Part shown: one piece after another, positions 1 to 7,502 of the stretch
Numbering within the stretch: position 1 is the first letter of the stretch
How the letters are laid out: every line of letters begins with the position of its first letter
Assembly: GCA_015487515.1 (NCBI GenBank)
Contig: WFPQ01000102.1
Coordinates: forward strand, 1 to 7,502
Origin: Hyphomicrobiales bacterium
GTDB lineage: Bacteria > Pseudomonadota > Alphaproteobacteria > Rhizobiales > Devosiaceae
Direction of reading: 5' to 3'
Length of the DNA stretch: 7,502 bases
The notes under the pieces: model-generated
What the model saw: the letters and a program-made list of their open reading frames with translations, nothing else
Database searches by the model: none
Told to the model about the DNA's origin: nothing
Made by a program: the position numbers and the translations under genes

Positions 1-2
1 AA

Positions 3-884
3 TGGCAGGGCATGCTGATTTCCTTGCTTGAAAGCCGGTGGAATGATTTGCAAAAAACGCCGCTGCGGCGCCGGATTGCGGGAATTTTCATGCTGGCCCT
101 GCTGGCGGGCACAACTCTCCTGGTTTCAGCTTTTTTGGTATGGCTGCTGGGTTTTTTGCCCCTTTCCTGGTTTTTCGAAGCGGTGCTTGCCTCGGTTCTG
201 CTGGCCGGAAGCCAGTTGCAAAGGGCGGTTTCAGAGGTTGCAGGTGCCCTTGATGTTTCCCTTGAAATGGCAAGGGAAAAGGTTTCGCACATTGTCGGCC
301 GGGACACCAGAAACCTTGACGGGCACGGGATTTCCCGGGCGGCCATAGAGAGCCTGGCTGAAAACAGCTCCGATGGCCTGGTTGCCCCCCTGTTCTGGCT
401 GGTCCTGTTCGGCCTGCCCGGCATTGCCCTTTACAAGGCCATAAATACTGCCGATTCCATGGTTGGTCACCGCAATGAGCGTTACGGGGAATTTGGCTGG
501 GCCAGCGCCCGGCTCGATGATCTTGCAAACTGGCTTCCGGCCCGCCTGAGTGCCGCTCTTTACGCATTGGCGGCCATTTTCATGGATGAGGCATCGGCAG
601 GAAAAAGCTGGAGTACGGCCCTTAGCGATGCCCCGGCCCATGCTTCGCCCAATGCTGGATGGCCCGAGGCGGCCCTGGCCGGTGCCCTGGGTCTTGGCCT
701 TGGCGGGGCGCGAAATTACGGGGGCAGGATCTTGAATCTTCCCCCCATGGGGCACGGAAGGCGGGATTTGCGCGGACAGGATATCCTGCGGGCCATTGAG
801 CTCTATTCGATCATGCTCAACCTGACCGTGGTCATTGTCGGGGCCGGGGCAGTGCTGACAATGGTGTCATTGGCGCAATTCTGA
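3..884 (+). CDS. cobD: Adenosylcobinamide-phosphate synthase CobD/CbiB (5' end cut by window)
   Basis: This is an integral membrane enzyme of late cobalamin synthesis. It joins (R)-1-amino-2-propanol or its phosphate to adenosylcobyric acid, giving adenosylcobinamide (phosphate). Numbering from the ATG at 12, family blocks appear in order: GRDT near 96-99, LAENSSDGLVAPLFW near 115-129, INTADSMVGHRNERY near 144-158, ASARLDDLANWLPARL near 164-179 and SPNAGWPEAALAGALG near 212-227. Hydrophobic stretches at about 23-50 and 268-288 fit membrane helices. The ATG at 12 is probably not the true start. The frame is open to the edge, and the codons before it read W-Q-G, so the sequence aligns with the family's 'HPVxWMGxLIxxLE' region; about 20-30 N-terminal residues should lie upstream. 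Its 3' end faces cobU across 19 bp of GC-rich sequence flanked by AAAC and GTTT, too weak to call a terminator. Family assignment is firm; whether the substrate is aminopropanol or its phosphate cannot be read here. Confidence 0.93.
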   Translation, partial: WQGMLISLLESRWNDLQKTPLRRRIAGIFMLALLAGTTLLVSAFLVWLLGFLPLSWFFEAVLASVLLAGSQLQRAVSEVAGALDVSLEMAREKVSHIVGRDTRNLDGHGISRAAIESLAENSSDGLVAPLFWLVLFGLPGIALYKAINTADSMVGHRNERYGEFGWASARLDDLANWLPARLSAALYALAAIFMDEASAGKSWSTALSDAPAHASPNAGWPEAALAGALGLGLGGARNYGGRILNLPPMGHGRRDLRGQDILRAIELYSIMLNLTVVIVGAGAVLTMVSLAQF

Positions 885-903
885 AAACGGTCCGGGCCGG
901 GTT

Positions 904-1440
904 TCATGATTTTGGCAACTGGCCCTTGAGTGGCAAAGGCAGCCCGGCCACGCTCAAATATACATTGCTGCATATTCTGGCCAGTTCCTGGTTCAAAAGC
1001 CCGATTTCATCGTCGAACTGCCGGGCCAGCCGGTTTGGGGAAATCCCCCCGAGCCCCACCTCGCTGGATACCATGATGATCCTGCAATCATCTGTATTGG
1101 CCAGCATGTCCTTGAGTTGTTTGATTTTTTCCGGTTTGCTGACATTTTTGGCAAATGTCAGGTTCGAAAGCCACATGCCCAGGCAGTCCACCAGTATCAC
1201 ATCATGGTTTCCCCTTGTTTTTTCAATGGTTTTTGCCAGTTCCAGGGGTTGTTCATAGGTTGTAAAACTCTTGTCGCGCAGTTTCCTGTGCAATTCTATG
1301 CGCTGCTCCATTGCCCCATCGCCCGCCTCTGCGGTGGCTATGCAGGCCGGCCTGTTGCCTGTTTCAAGGGCTATGGATTCTGCCAGCGCGCTCTTGCCGC
1401 TCCGGGTTCCGCCCAGGATCAAGATATGACCACCGTCCAT
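904..1440 (-). CDS. cobU: Adenosylcobinamide kinase / adenosylcobinamide-phosphate guanylyltransferase (CobU/CobP)
   Basis: This bifunctional cytoplasmic enzyme phosphorylates adenosylcobinamide and then transfers GMP from GTP to give adenosylcobinamide-GDP, the step after CobD. The protein is 178 aa, the usual family size. A P-loop, GGTRSGKS, lies at 10-17. His51 in IELHRKLRD is the likely GMP-accepting histidine. A Walker B-like block, VDCLGMWL, lies at 84-91, and SSEVGLGGISPNRLAR at 125-140 is the family's usual 'SNEVG' block with Ser for Asn. The C-terminal NQELARICSNVYLSVAGLPL is typical. I chose the ATG at 1440 because the P-loop should begin about ten residues from the N-terminus and an AGGA sits 7 nt upstream. 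The frame stays open to 1557, but those 39 extra residues match nothing in the family. The gene is called cobP in many alphaproteobacteria. It converges on cobD, so the two are not co-transcribed. Confidence 0.93.
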   Translation of the reverse strand: MDGGHILILGGTRSGKSALAESIALETGNRPACIATAEAGDGAMEQRIELHRKLRDKSFTTYEQPLELAKTIEKTRGNHDVILVDCLGMWLSNLTFAKNVSKPEKIKQLKDMLANTDDCRIIMVSSEVGLGGISPNRLARQFDDEIGLLNQELARICSNVYLSVAGLPLPLKGQLPKS

Positions 1441-1700
1441 TACGCAATCCTGCCGGGTATTTTGATAGTGCCGGATATTTTTAATGCTGCTGGGTACGCA
1501 TGCACCGGCCCCAGCCTGTTTCAGCCTATAACACGTTTCCTGGTCCGGCGCACGCAATTAACCTGTTTTGCCGTTAAAATACCCTGTTATTTGACTGTCG
1601 TTGCAAGTATCTTTTTTGACATGTTCTTTGTGCTGCCTGTTGCAGCAGATTGCCATGGCAGGGACCGGCTGCAGTGATTGGCCGAAACCGGGGGTGTGAA
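1441..1700. promoter_or_regulatory. Divergent intergenic region between cobU and the sugar-kinase/zwf operon
   Basis: This 260-bp stretch has no gene I can support and is locally more AT-rich than its flanks. It must hold the leftward cobU promoter and probably the rightward operon promoter. A plus-strand TTGACA at 1616-1621 matches the -35 consensus, but no good -10 lies at the right spacing. On the minus strand TTGCAA (1606-1601) is followed after 19 nt by TATTTT, a poor pair. Possible operator-like symmetry: TTAAC (1558-1562) facing GTTAA (1573-1577), GGGTATTTT (1455-1463) facing AAAATACCC (1576-1584), TGCTGC (1631-1636) facing GCAGCA (1642-1647), and the palindrome TGCCATGGCA (1651-1660). 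None matches a regulator site I can name. I searched the cobU side for a cobalamin riboswitch B12 box and did not see one. Confidence 0.5.
1501..1552 (-). promoter_or_regulatory. Imperfect hairpin in the cobU 5' leader
   Basis: Read on the minus strand, TGCGCCGG pairs with CCGGTGCA (plus positions 1545-1552 and 1501-1508). An inner CCAG pairs with CTGG (1540-1543 and 1511-1514). The loop between is about 25 nt and holds repeated GTTTC-type and CAGCCT-type motifs. The one imperfect pair in the outer stem would be G-U in minus-strand RNA but A-C in plus-strand RNA, so the fold suits the cobU transcript. It lies about 60-110 nt before the cobU start. It could be a leader control element or a chance fold; it lacks the B12 box of a cobalamin riboswitch. 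Confidence 0.3.
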
Positions 1701-2684
1701 TTGACGCGGATGTTTTTGGGGGTTGATGGCGGGGGTACCCGGTGCCGGATGCGTCTGGCCGATGCCAGCCTGAAGACCATTGCCGAGGCTCAGATAGATG
1801 CTCCCTCGAACCTGCAGGTGGAAAATGGGGATGCGGCTTTTGCGGCCATTGGCCGCTTGACGGATCTGGTTTTTGCCCGGGCCGGCCTTGATATCGGCCA
1901 GGCTGCAAATGTCCATGCCTGTTTTGGCATGGCTGGTGCCAGGTTGCTAAAGGCCAGGGAAAATTTTGCAGCCCGCCCCTTTCCCTTTGCCTCGGCAATG
2001 GTTGTCGATGACATAGACATTGCCCGGGCCGGGGCCCACCTGGGCGCAGATGGGGCGGTATTGATAATCGGTACCGGCTCGGCCGGGCTGGGTCTGGCTT
2101 GCGGCAAGCGTTTTCAGGTTGGCGGCTGGGGTTTTCTGGTTGGGGACGAAATGTCCGGTGCCTGGCTTGGCCGCAAGCTGCTCCGCAGGAGTCTGAGGGC
2201 ATTCGAGGGGCTGGAAAAGGGGTCTGCCCTTTGTGATGCGGTCATGGAGATTTTTGATGATGATCCGCAAAAGCTCATGGAATGGTCCTTCAGGAATCCA
2301 GCTGCCCTTGCCGATCATGACCCCGGCCACTCCGCCCGTTCATACCGGGACCGGCCTCTGGTGGCCCATGCGCGCCCGGTGGATTATGGTGCTTTCGTGC
2401 CGATGATCTTTGACTTTCTTGAACAGGGAGATCCTGTTGCCGCCGAATTGCTGGCCCTGGAGATGGAACAGGTGGAAAGTTACATGAGGTGGTTTTTGCA
2501 TCGCGGCATTGATTCCATAGCCGTGGTTGGCGGGCTTGGACAAAGGCTTCTGCCCATGCTCGAGGAATCCCATCCCGGCCTGGTCATCAGGCCCAGATCC
2601 TCTCCATTGAACGGAGCGGTAATTCTTGCTGCTGCTTCTTTGGATCATGACAATGCCACCCGGCAGCATTCATCCGGCTTCTGA
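1701..2684 (+). CDS. BadF/BadG/BcrA/BcrD-family sugar kinase (N-acetylglucosamine/glucosamine kinase-like)
   Basis: This is a cytoplasmic kinase of the actin-like ATPase fold, closest in look to bacterial N-acetylglucosamine or glucosamine kinases. In the 327-aa protein, the phosphate-1 loop FLGVDGGGTRCR is at 5-16, a family Asp pair (VVDD) at 101-104, the phosphate-2 loop IIGTGSAGLG at 122-131, GGWGFLVGDEMSGAWLG at 141-157 and the adenosine block VVGGLGQRL at 275-283. SPLNGA at 301-306 is the usual C-terminal signature. I chose TTG 1701 (start M-T-R-M-F-L-G) because GGGGG lies 6 nt upstream; ATG 1710 is a good alternative, and TTG 1650 would add 17 residues unlike the family. Its stop is 37 bp before zwf, so it is probably the first gene of the operon. 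That placement suggests a hexokinase role feeding glucose-6-phosphate to Zwf, but the fold class alone also allows GlcNAc or glucosamine. Substrate is inferred, not shown. Confidence 0.85.
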   Translation: MTRMFLGVDGGGTRCRMRLADASLKTIAEAQIDAPSNLQVENGDAAFAAIGRLTDLVFARAGLDIGQAANVHACFGMAGARLLKARENFAARPFPFASAMVVDDIDIARAGAHLGADGAVLIIGTGSAGLGLACGKRFQVGGWGFLVGDEMSGAWLGRKLLRRSLRAFEGLEKGSALCDAVMEIFDDDPQKLMEWSFRNPAALADHDPGHSARSYRDRPLVAHARPVDYGAFVPMIFDFLEQGDPVAAELLALEMEQVESYMRWFLHRGIDSIAVVGGLGQRLLPMLEESHPGLVIRPRSSPLNGAVILAAASLDHDNATRQHSSGF

Positions 2685-2707
2685 CATGTTCGGCCGCAAG
2701 AAATCAT

Positions 2708-2714
2708 AAGGGGA
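2708..2714 (+). promoter_or_regulatory. Ribosome binding site of zwf, supporting a TTG start
   Basis: AAGGGGA lies 7 nt before the TTG at 2722, and an AAAG follows it. This is the best purine-rich site in the operon. It supports reading TTG as the zwf start codon, since the encoded N-terminus reaches the Rossmann motif at residue 17, the usual family distance. No ATG is available between this site and that motif. Confidence 0.7.
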
Positions 2715-2721
2715 AAGAATC

Positions 2722-4206
<1,485 letters not shown>

Positions 4207-4223
4207 GCAGCGGGGTTTGAAAG

Positions 4224-4922
4224 ATGCTTGAACGCCATGATTTTGCAAACCCTTCCGATCTTGCCCGGCATCTGGCCGCCAGGGTGGCCGATGATCTTGT
4301 GGAAGGGTCCGGCCGGCGCCCCCTTGCTTCTCTTGCGGTTTCCGGTGGTTCGACCCCGGCCCTGTTTCTTGAAACCCTGGGGGGCATGGATAGGCCAGCC
4401 TGGCCGGAAACGGTGGTAACGCTGGTGGATGAGCGCTGGGTGGACAATATTTCGAAGCGTTCCAATGCCGCTTTTGTAAAAAACCACCTGTTGCGGGGTC
4501 CGGCCCGGCAGGCAAGGTTTTTTCCCCTTTACAGAAAGGTTGAAAAACCCGATGCCAATACCGTTGCCAGGATAAATTCCGAGTTTGAAGAACAGGTTCC
4601 GCTGCCCTTTGATGCGCTGGTTCTGGGCATGGGTGAAGACGGGCACACGGCATCCTTGTTTCCCGGGGCAGACAATCTGCCAGCGGCTCTTGCAGAGCCC
4701 GGCCCGGTCCTTGCCATTACCGCACCGCAAACAGGCGAACAGCGCATTACCCTGACCCTGCCGGCCATTTTGAATGCCAGGAACATATATTTGCATATCG
4801 AGGGAGAAAAAAAGGTTGCGGCCCTGGAACGGGCCCTTGCAGGCGATGACATTGCCCGGATGCCGGTTCGGGCAGTCTTGCAGCAATCGCAAAGGCCCCT
4901 GCAAGTTTTCTGGAGTCCCTGA
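4224..4922 (+). CDS. pgl: 6-phosphogluconolactonase (DevB/SOL type)
   Basis: The enzyme hydrolyses 6-phosphoglucono-delta-lactone, the product of Zwf, to 6-phosphogluconate. The 232-aa protein is of usual length for the DevB/SOL family, which is related to glucosamine-6-phosphate deaminases. Signatures are SGGSTP at 40-45 (phosphate binding), VDERWV at 68-73 and GMGEDGHTASLFPG at 135-148, which carries the catalytic-site Asp/His. The TASLFP ending separates it from NagB-type deaminases. The ATG start lies 17 bp after the zwf stop, so translational coupling is likely; the purine-rich stretch before it (GCGGGG, GAAAG) is only a fair ribosome site. The stop codon TGA at 4920-4922 lies at the edge of a perfect 13-bp inverted repeat, described separately. 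Confidence 0.95.
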   Translation: MLERHDFANPSDLARHLAARVADDLVEGSGRRPLASLAVSGGSTPALFLETLGGMDRPAWPETVVTLVDERWVDNISKRSNAAFVKNHLLRGPARQARFFPLYRKVEKPDANTVARINSEFEEQVPLPFDALVLGMGEDGHTASLFPGADNLPAALAEPGPVLAITAPQTGEQRITLTLPAILNARNIYLHIEGEKKVAALERALAGDDIARMPVRAVLQQSQRPLQVFWSP

Positions 4923-4933
4923 AAACTTGCAGG
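4898..4933 (+). repeat. Perfect 13-bp inverted repeat across the pgl stop codon
   Basis: The left arm CCTGCAAGTTTTC (4898-4910) and right arm GAAAACTTGCAGG (4921-4933) are exact reverse complements around a 10-nt loop. The pgl stop TGA begins in the loop's last base and ends in the right arm. No T-run follows the right arm, so it is not a standard intrinsic terminator for rightward transcription. In the mRNA it would form a strong hairpin between pgl and edd. Likely roles are limiting read-through into edd, protecting a processed 3' end, or serving as a protein-binding site; the sequence does not decide between them. Confidence 0.75.
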
Positions 4934-4990
4934 CCAGGTTTTCGGAAACTGTGTCTGATCAATCAATTTTACCCGTGGATACCCGCTCCA

Positions 4991-6853
4991 ATGAAAATCA
5001 GAAGCACCATATCAGAAATAACCGGCCGCATCATTGAACGCAGCAGCAAGTCCCGGAGCCGGTATCTTGCAAACATGGAAATACAATTGCAGGATGGTGT
5101 TCAGCGCGGCGCCCTGAGCTGTGGAAACCTTGCCCATGGCTTTGCGGCCTGTTCGCCTGCCGACAAGGCATCTATTGCCGGTTCTGATGCGCCCAATCTC
5201 GCCATTGTCACTGCCTATAACGACATGCTTTCGGCTCACCGTCCCTACAGGGATTATCCCCGGCTTATCAAGCAGGCGGCCCGCCAGGTCCGGGCCACTG
5301 CCCAGGTGGCAGGTGGGGTTCCGGCCATGTGCGACGGGGTTACCCAGGGGCAGGCCGGCATGGACCTGTCCCTGTTTTCCCGTGATGTCATAGCCATGTC
5401 CACCGCCATAGCCCTTTCCCACAACATGTTCGATGCGGCGCTTTTTCTTGGCATATGCGACAAGATCGTTCCCGGCATGCTGATCGGGGCGCTGTCCTTT
5501 GGTCACCTTCCGGCGGTTTTCATACCCTCCGGTCCCATGGCCTCGGGCCTGCCAAACGATGAAAAGTCAAAGGTGCGTCAATTGTTCATGGAGGGCAAGG
5601 TGGGCCGGGCAGAACTGCTCGAGGCCGAGGCCAGGTCCTATCATTCTCCCGGTACCTGCACGTTTTACGGCACGGCAAATTCCAACCAGATGCTGATGGA
5701 GATCATGGGTCTGCACCTGCCTGGTTCAAGCTTTGTTCCCCCCGATACTCCCCTTCGCAATGCCCTGACCAGGGAAGCGGTTAAAAGGGCCGTTGCACTG
5801 AGTGCTTCCGGAAATGATTACACGCCGGTCGGACGGCTGCTTTGCGAAAAGGCTCTTGTCAACGGGATGGTTGGCCTTCTGGCCACTGGCGGCTCTACCA
5901 ATCTGACCATGCACCTGGTGGCCATTGCCGCCGCCGCCGGCATCATCGTTACCTGGGACGACATGTCCGAACTGTCGTCCCATGTGCCCCTGCTGGCCCG
6001 GATTTATCCGAACGGGGTTGCCGATGTTAATCATTTTCATGGGGCCGGTGGCATGGGGTTCCTGATAAGGCAATTGCTCGAGGACGGATATCTGCACAAT
6101 GACGTCAAGACCGTGGCGGGGCCCGGGCTTGAAAGATATACCATGGAGGCAAGGCTCAGTAATGGCAAACTTTCCTATGAAAAGGCCCCTGCGGTCTCGC
6201 AATTGCCCAAGGTGCTGACCGGCACCGGGTCTCCCTTTTCCCCCAATGGCGGCCTTATGGTTCTCAAGGGCAATCTCGGCAAGTCCGTCATCAAGGTTTC
6301 CGCCGTCAGTCCCGAACACCGCATAATAAGGGCCCCGGCCCGGGTCTTTGAATCCCAGGGGCAATTGCTGGAGGCTTTCAGGCGGGGAGAATTGACATCG
6401 GACATGGTTGCGGTGGTGCGTTTTTGCGGCCCCAGGGCCATCGGAATGCCAGAACTGCACAAACTGACCCCGGTTCTTGGTATATTGCAGGACCGGGGGT
6501 TAAGGGTGGCCCTGGTTACTGACGGCCGCATGTCCGGCGCCTCCGGCAAGGTTCCGGCGGCAATTCACCTGACCCCGGAAGCGCTGGATGGCGGTCCGGT
6601 TTCAAGGGTCAGGGATGGGGACCTGCTGGTTCTTGATGCGGTAAATGGCAGCCTGAATCTTGTTGGCGACGAGAAAGAGTTCAACGCCCGCAACTGCTCG
6701 ACCCCGGACTTGCACGAACAGCACCATGGCATGGGCCGCGAGATGTTTTCCCTGTTTCGTCAGCGGGCCCGGCGGGCCGATCTGGGGGGCGGGATTCTTG
6801 ATTTTGCAACATCCTGCCAGGACGGGGGTGCCTCCGATCTTGAAAAGCCGTGA
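4991..6853 (+). CDS. edd: Phosphogluconate dehydratase (6-phosphogluconate dehydratase)
   Basis: Edd is the iron-sulphur dehydratase that turns 6-phosphogluconate into 2-keto-3-deoxy-6-phosphogluconate, the defining step of the Entner-Doudoroff pathway; it belongs to the IlvD/Edd family. The 620-aa protein is slightly longer than the usual ~600. Expected cluster cysteines are present: Cys114 in [10 protein letters not shown], Cys156 in [10 protein letters not shown] and Cys223 in [14 protein letters not shown]. Other blocks are [13 protein letters not shown] at 142-154, [12 protein letters not shown] at 178-189, LATGGSTN at 297-304, [11 protein letters not shown] at 339-349 and [11 protein letters not shown] at 510-520. 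Residues 476-490 read [15 protein letters not shown], where the family normally has Asn in place of Ile484. The ATG at 4991 gives an N-terminus like the family ([10 protein letters not shown]), but no ribosome site is seen before it. The 68-bp gap from pgl carries the inverted repeat. The last ~15 residues extend past the common family end. Confidence 0.96.
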   Translation: MKIRSTISEITGRIIERSSKSRSRYLANMEIQLQDGVQRGALSCGNLAHGFAACSPADKASIAGSDAPNLAIVTAYNDMLSAHRPYRDYPRLIKQAARQVRATAQVAGGVPAMCDGVTQGQAGMDLSLFSRDVIAMSTAIALSHNMFDAALFLGICDKIVPGMLIGALSFGHLPAVFIPSGPMASGLPNDEKSKVRQLFMEGKVGRAELLEAEARSYHSPGTCTFYGTANSNQMLMEIMGLHLPGSSFVPPDTPLRNALTREAVKRAVALSASGNDYTPVGRLLCEKALVNGMVGLLATGGSTNLTMHLVAIAAAAGIIVTWDDMSELSSHVPLLARIYPNGVADVNHFHGAGGMGFLIRQLLEDGYLHNDVKTVAGPGLERYTMEARLSNGKLSYEKAPAVSQLPKVLTGTGSPFSPNGGLMVLKGNLGKSVIKVSAVSPEHRIIRAPARVFESQGQLLEAFRRGELTSDMVAVVRFCGPRAIGMPELHKLTPVLGILQDRGLRVALVTDGRMSGASGKVPAAIHLTPEALDGGPVSRVRDGDLLVLDAVNGSLNLVGDEKEFNARNCSTPDLHEQHHGMGREMFSLFRQRARRADLGGGILDFATSCQDGGASDLEKP

Positions 6854-7136
6854 AATTATGAAATCCTGGAGCACTTCCGGGTCGAACCGAACCATTCCGA
6901 CGGGGCGGATTTGTGACGAGATAAGATGAAAATCCCAGGGGCATATCTGGACATGGCCGAGATTTTCTAGGCTGGTACTGGTGCAGATATACCCGTTTCT
7001 TGGGGTTCCGGATCGGCGGATGCCTGTAGCCAGGGCGGAATTGTCCGATGGGCAGATATTCCGCTTCATCCGTTTTGAGCCCGGATCATCTTGCCAATCG
7101 GGAGACAGGACTGATCCGATTCCATCCGTAAATGTT
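6854..7136. other. Intergenic stretch after edd, no supported gene
   Basis: These 283 bp separate edd from the minus-strand gene at the right edge. All frames are short or lack recognisable motifs. A minus-strand frame runs open through here into edd, but the part inside edd is a shadow. Two weak inverted repeats are visible: GAAAATC (6928-6934) with GATTTTC (6961-6967), and CGGATCA (7082-7088) with TGATCCG (7112-7118). Either could help end transcription of edd or of the right-edge gene, whose stop is at 7137, but neither has a clear T-run. KDPG aldolase or glucokinase, often found after edd, is not here. Confidence 0.4.
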
Positions 7137-7502
7137 CTAGAAGCCGCCGCCGGTCTTGAAGCCGCCCGAGCGCCGAGAGCCCCTGGAACCGGACCTGGGG
7201 CGCGAAAATCCCTTGCCCGGCCGTCTTCCGCCCCCGGGTCTTGAACTGCCCGGTTTTGCTCCCCACGGGGAGCGCTGGCGGGAGGGGTTGTTTTTCCATG
7301 GCCCCCTGGGGGCAGTCTTGCGTGATCCCGACCGTGGTCGGGTATTGCGGTTTCTTCCTCCCCGCGGCAGCCCGAAGCTTCCTCCCCAGTCTCCGGTTCC
7401 TGCCTTCCAGCTTTGGCTGTCTTGCCACTGCCCCCAATAGGAGGCGGCGCTTATGGCCCCGCGCAGGAATTCTCCCAGCAGGTCTCCCACCAGTTCATCC
7501 CG
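7137..7502 (-). CDS. Unrecognised Arg/Gly/Ser-rich protein, C-terminal part (5' end cut by window)
   Basis: The minus-strand frame ends at TAG (7139-7137) and stays open to the window edge, giving at least 121 residues. A GTG at 7490 is a possible start, but the codons before it read R-D-E-L, so the protein probably begins outside the window. The visible part opens with a short amphipathic, helix-like stretch (DELVGDLLGEFLRGAI), then a Trp-rich patch (YWGQWQDSQSW), then about 80 residues rich in Arg, Gly, Ser and Pro, ending RRSGGFKTGGGF. Codon use on this strand (CTG, GGC, TCC, CGC) and the regular ending support real coding. The basic, disordered-looking tail resembles nucleic-acid-binding tails in general, but I do not recognise a family and assign no function. 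The overlapping plus-strand frame is Pro-rich and looks like its shadow. Confidence 0.55.
   Translation of the reverse strand, partial: RDELVGDLLGEFLRGAISAASYWGQWQDSQSWKAGTGDWGGSFGLPRGGRNRNTRPRSGSRKTAPRGPWKNNPSRQRSPWGAKPGSSRPGGGRRPGKGFSRPRSGSRGSRRSGGFKTGGGF

Noticed and set aside
885..903. A bidirectional terminator between cobD and cobU
   Set aside because: The 19-bp gap has AAAC and GTTT at its ends, but the GC-rich middle does not form a stem with a workable loop.
1139..1161. A 9-bp perfect inverted repeat (CTGACATTT / AAATGTCAG, 5-nt loop) inside cobU
   Set aside because: It lies in coding sequence for a normal part of CobU, has no T-run and no obvious role; it is short enough to be chance.
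1441..1557. An N-terminal extension of CobU of 39 residues
   Set aside because: The P-loop should lie near the N-terminus; the extra residues match nothing in the family, and the ATG at 1440 has an AGGA ribosome site.
1441..1650. A cobalamin riboswitch upstream of cobU
   Set aside because: I looked on the minus strand for the B12 box and the other conserved core segments and did not see them; only a generic hairpin is present.
6602..7069. A 155-residue minus-strand frame overlapping the 3' end of edd
   Set aside because: Its C-terminal half is antisense to conserved Edd sequence, and its N-terminal half shows no domain or ribosome site that I can recognise.
7156..7440. A Pro-rich plus-strand frame at the right edge
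   Set aside because: It mirrors the Gly/Arg-rich minus-strand frame (GGN/CGN codons read backwards as Pro), which has the more natural composition and ending.

Overview
The window looks like a chromosomal segment from an alphaproteobacterium-like Gram-negative with moderately high GC and third codon positions rich in G/C. The evidence is a complete Entner-Doudoroff block (zwf-pgl-edd) beside a sugar kinase of the BadF/BadG/BcrA type, next to aerobic-type cobalamin genes whose protein motifs resemble alphaproteobacterial CobD and CobP/CobU. The lineage is inferred from protein character; no RNA marker gene is present.

Layout: positions 1-884 hold the 3' part of cobD on the plus strand, cut by the left window edge. 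Positions 904-1440 hold cobU/cobP on the minus strand, converging on cobD with a 19-bp gap. Positions 1441-1700 are a 260-bp divergent intergenic region that must carry control signals for cobU (leftward) and the sugar operon (rightward). It contains an imperfect hairpin that pairs best in the cobU leader RNA. Positions 1701-6853 form a four-gene plus-strand operon: BadF-type sugar kinase, zwf, pgl and edd, with gaps of 37, 17 and 68 bp. The stop codon of pgl lies inside a perfect 13-bp inverted repeat. Positions 6854-7136 contain no gene I can support. Positions 7137-7502 are the C-terminal end of a minus-strand gene for an Arg/Gly/Ser-rich protein that runs off the right edge.

How the genes fit together: the kinase would phosphorylate a hexose or amino sugar. 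Zwf oxidises glucose-6-phosphate to 6-phosphogluconolactone, Pgl hydrolyses this to 6-phosphogluconate, and Edd dehydrates it to 2-keto-3-deoxy-6-phosphogluconate. The next enzyme, KDPG aldolase (eda), is not in the window, and neither is a classical glucokinase. CobD and CobU act one after the other in the late steps of cobalamin assembly: aminopropanol attachment to the corrin ring, then phosphorylation and guanylylation of adenosylcobinamide.

I saw no mobile element, CRISPR array, tRNA, rRNA or defence system, and nothing that amounts to an undescribed system. The points most worth a second look are the kinase's position in the operon, the pgl/edd inverted repeat, the cobU leader hairpin and the unrecognised protein at the right edge.
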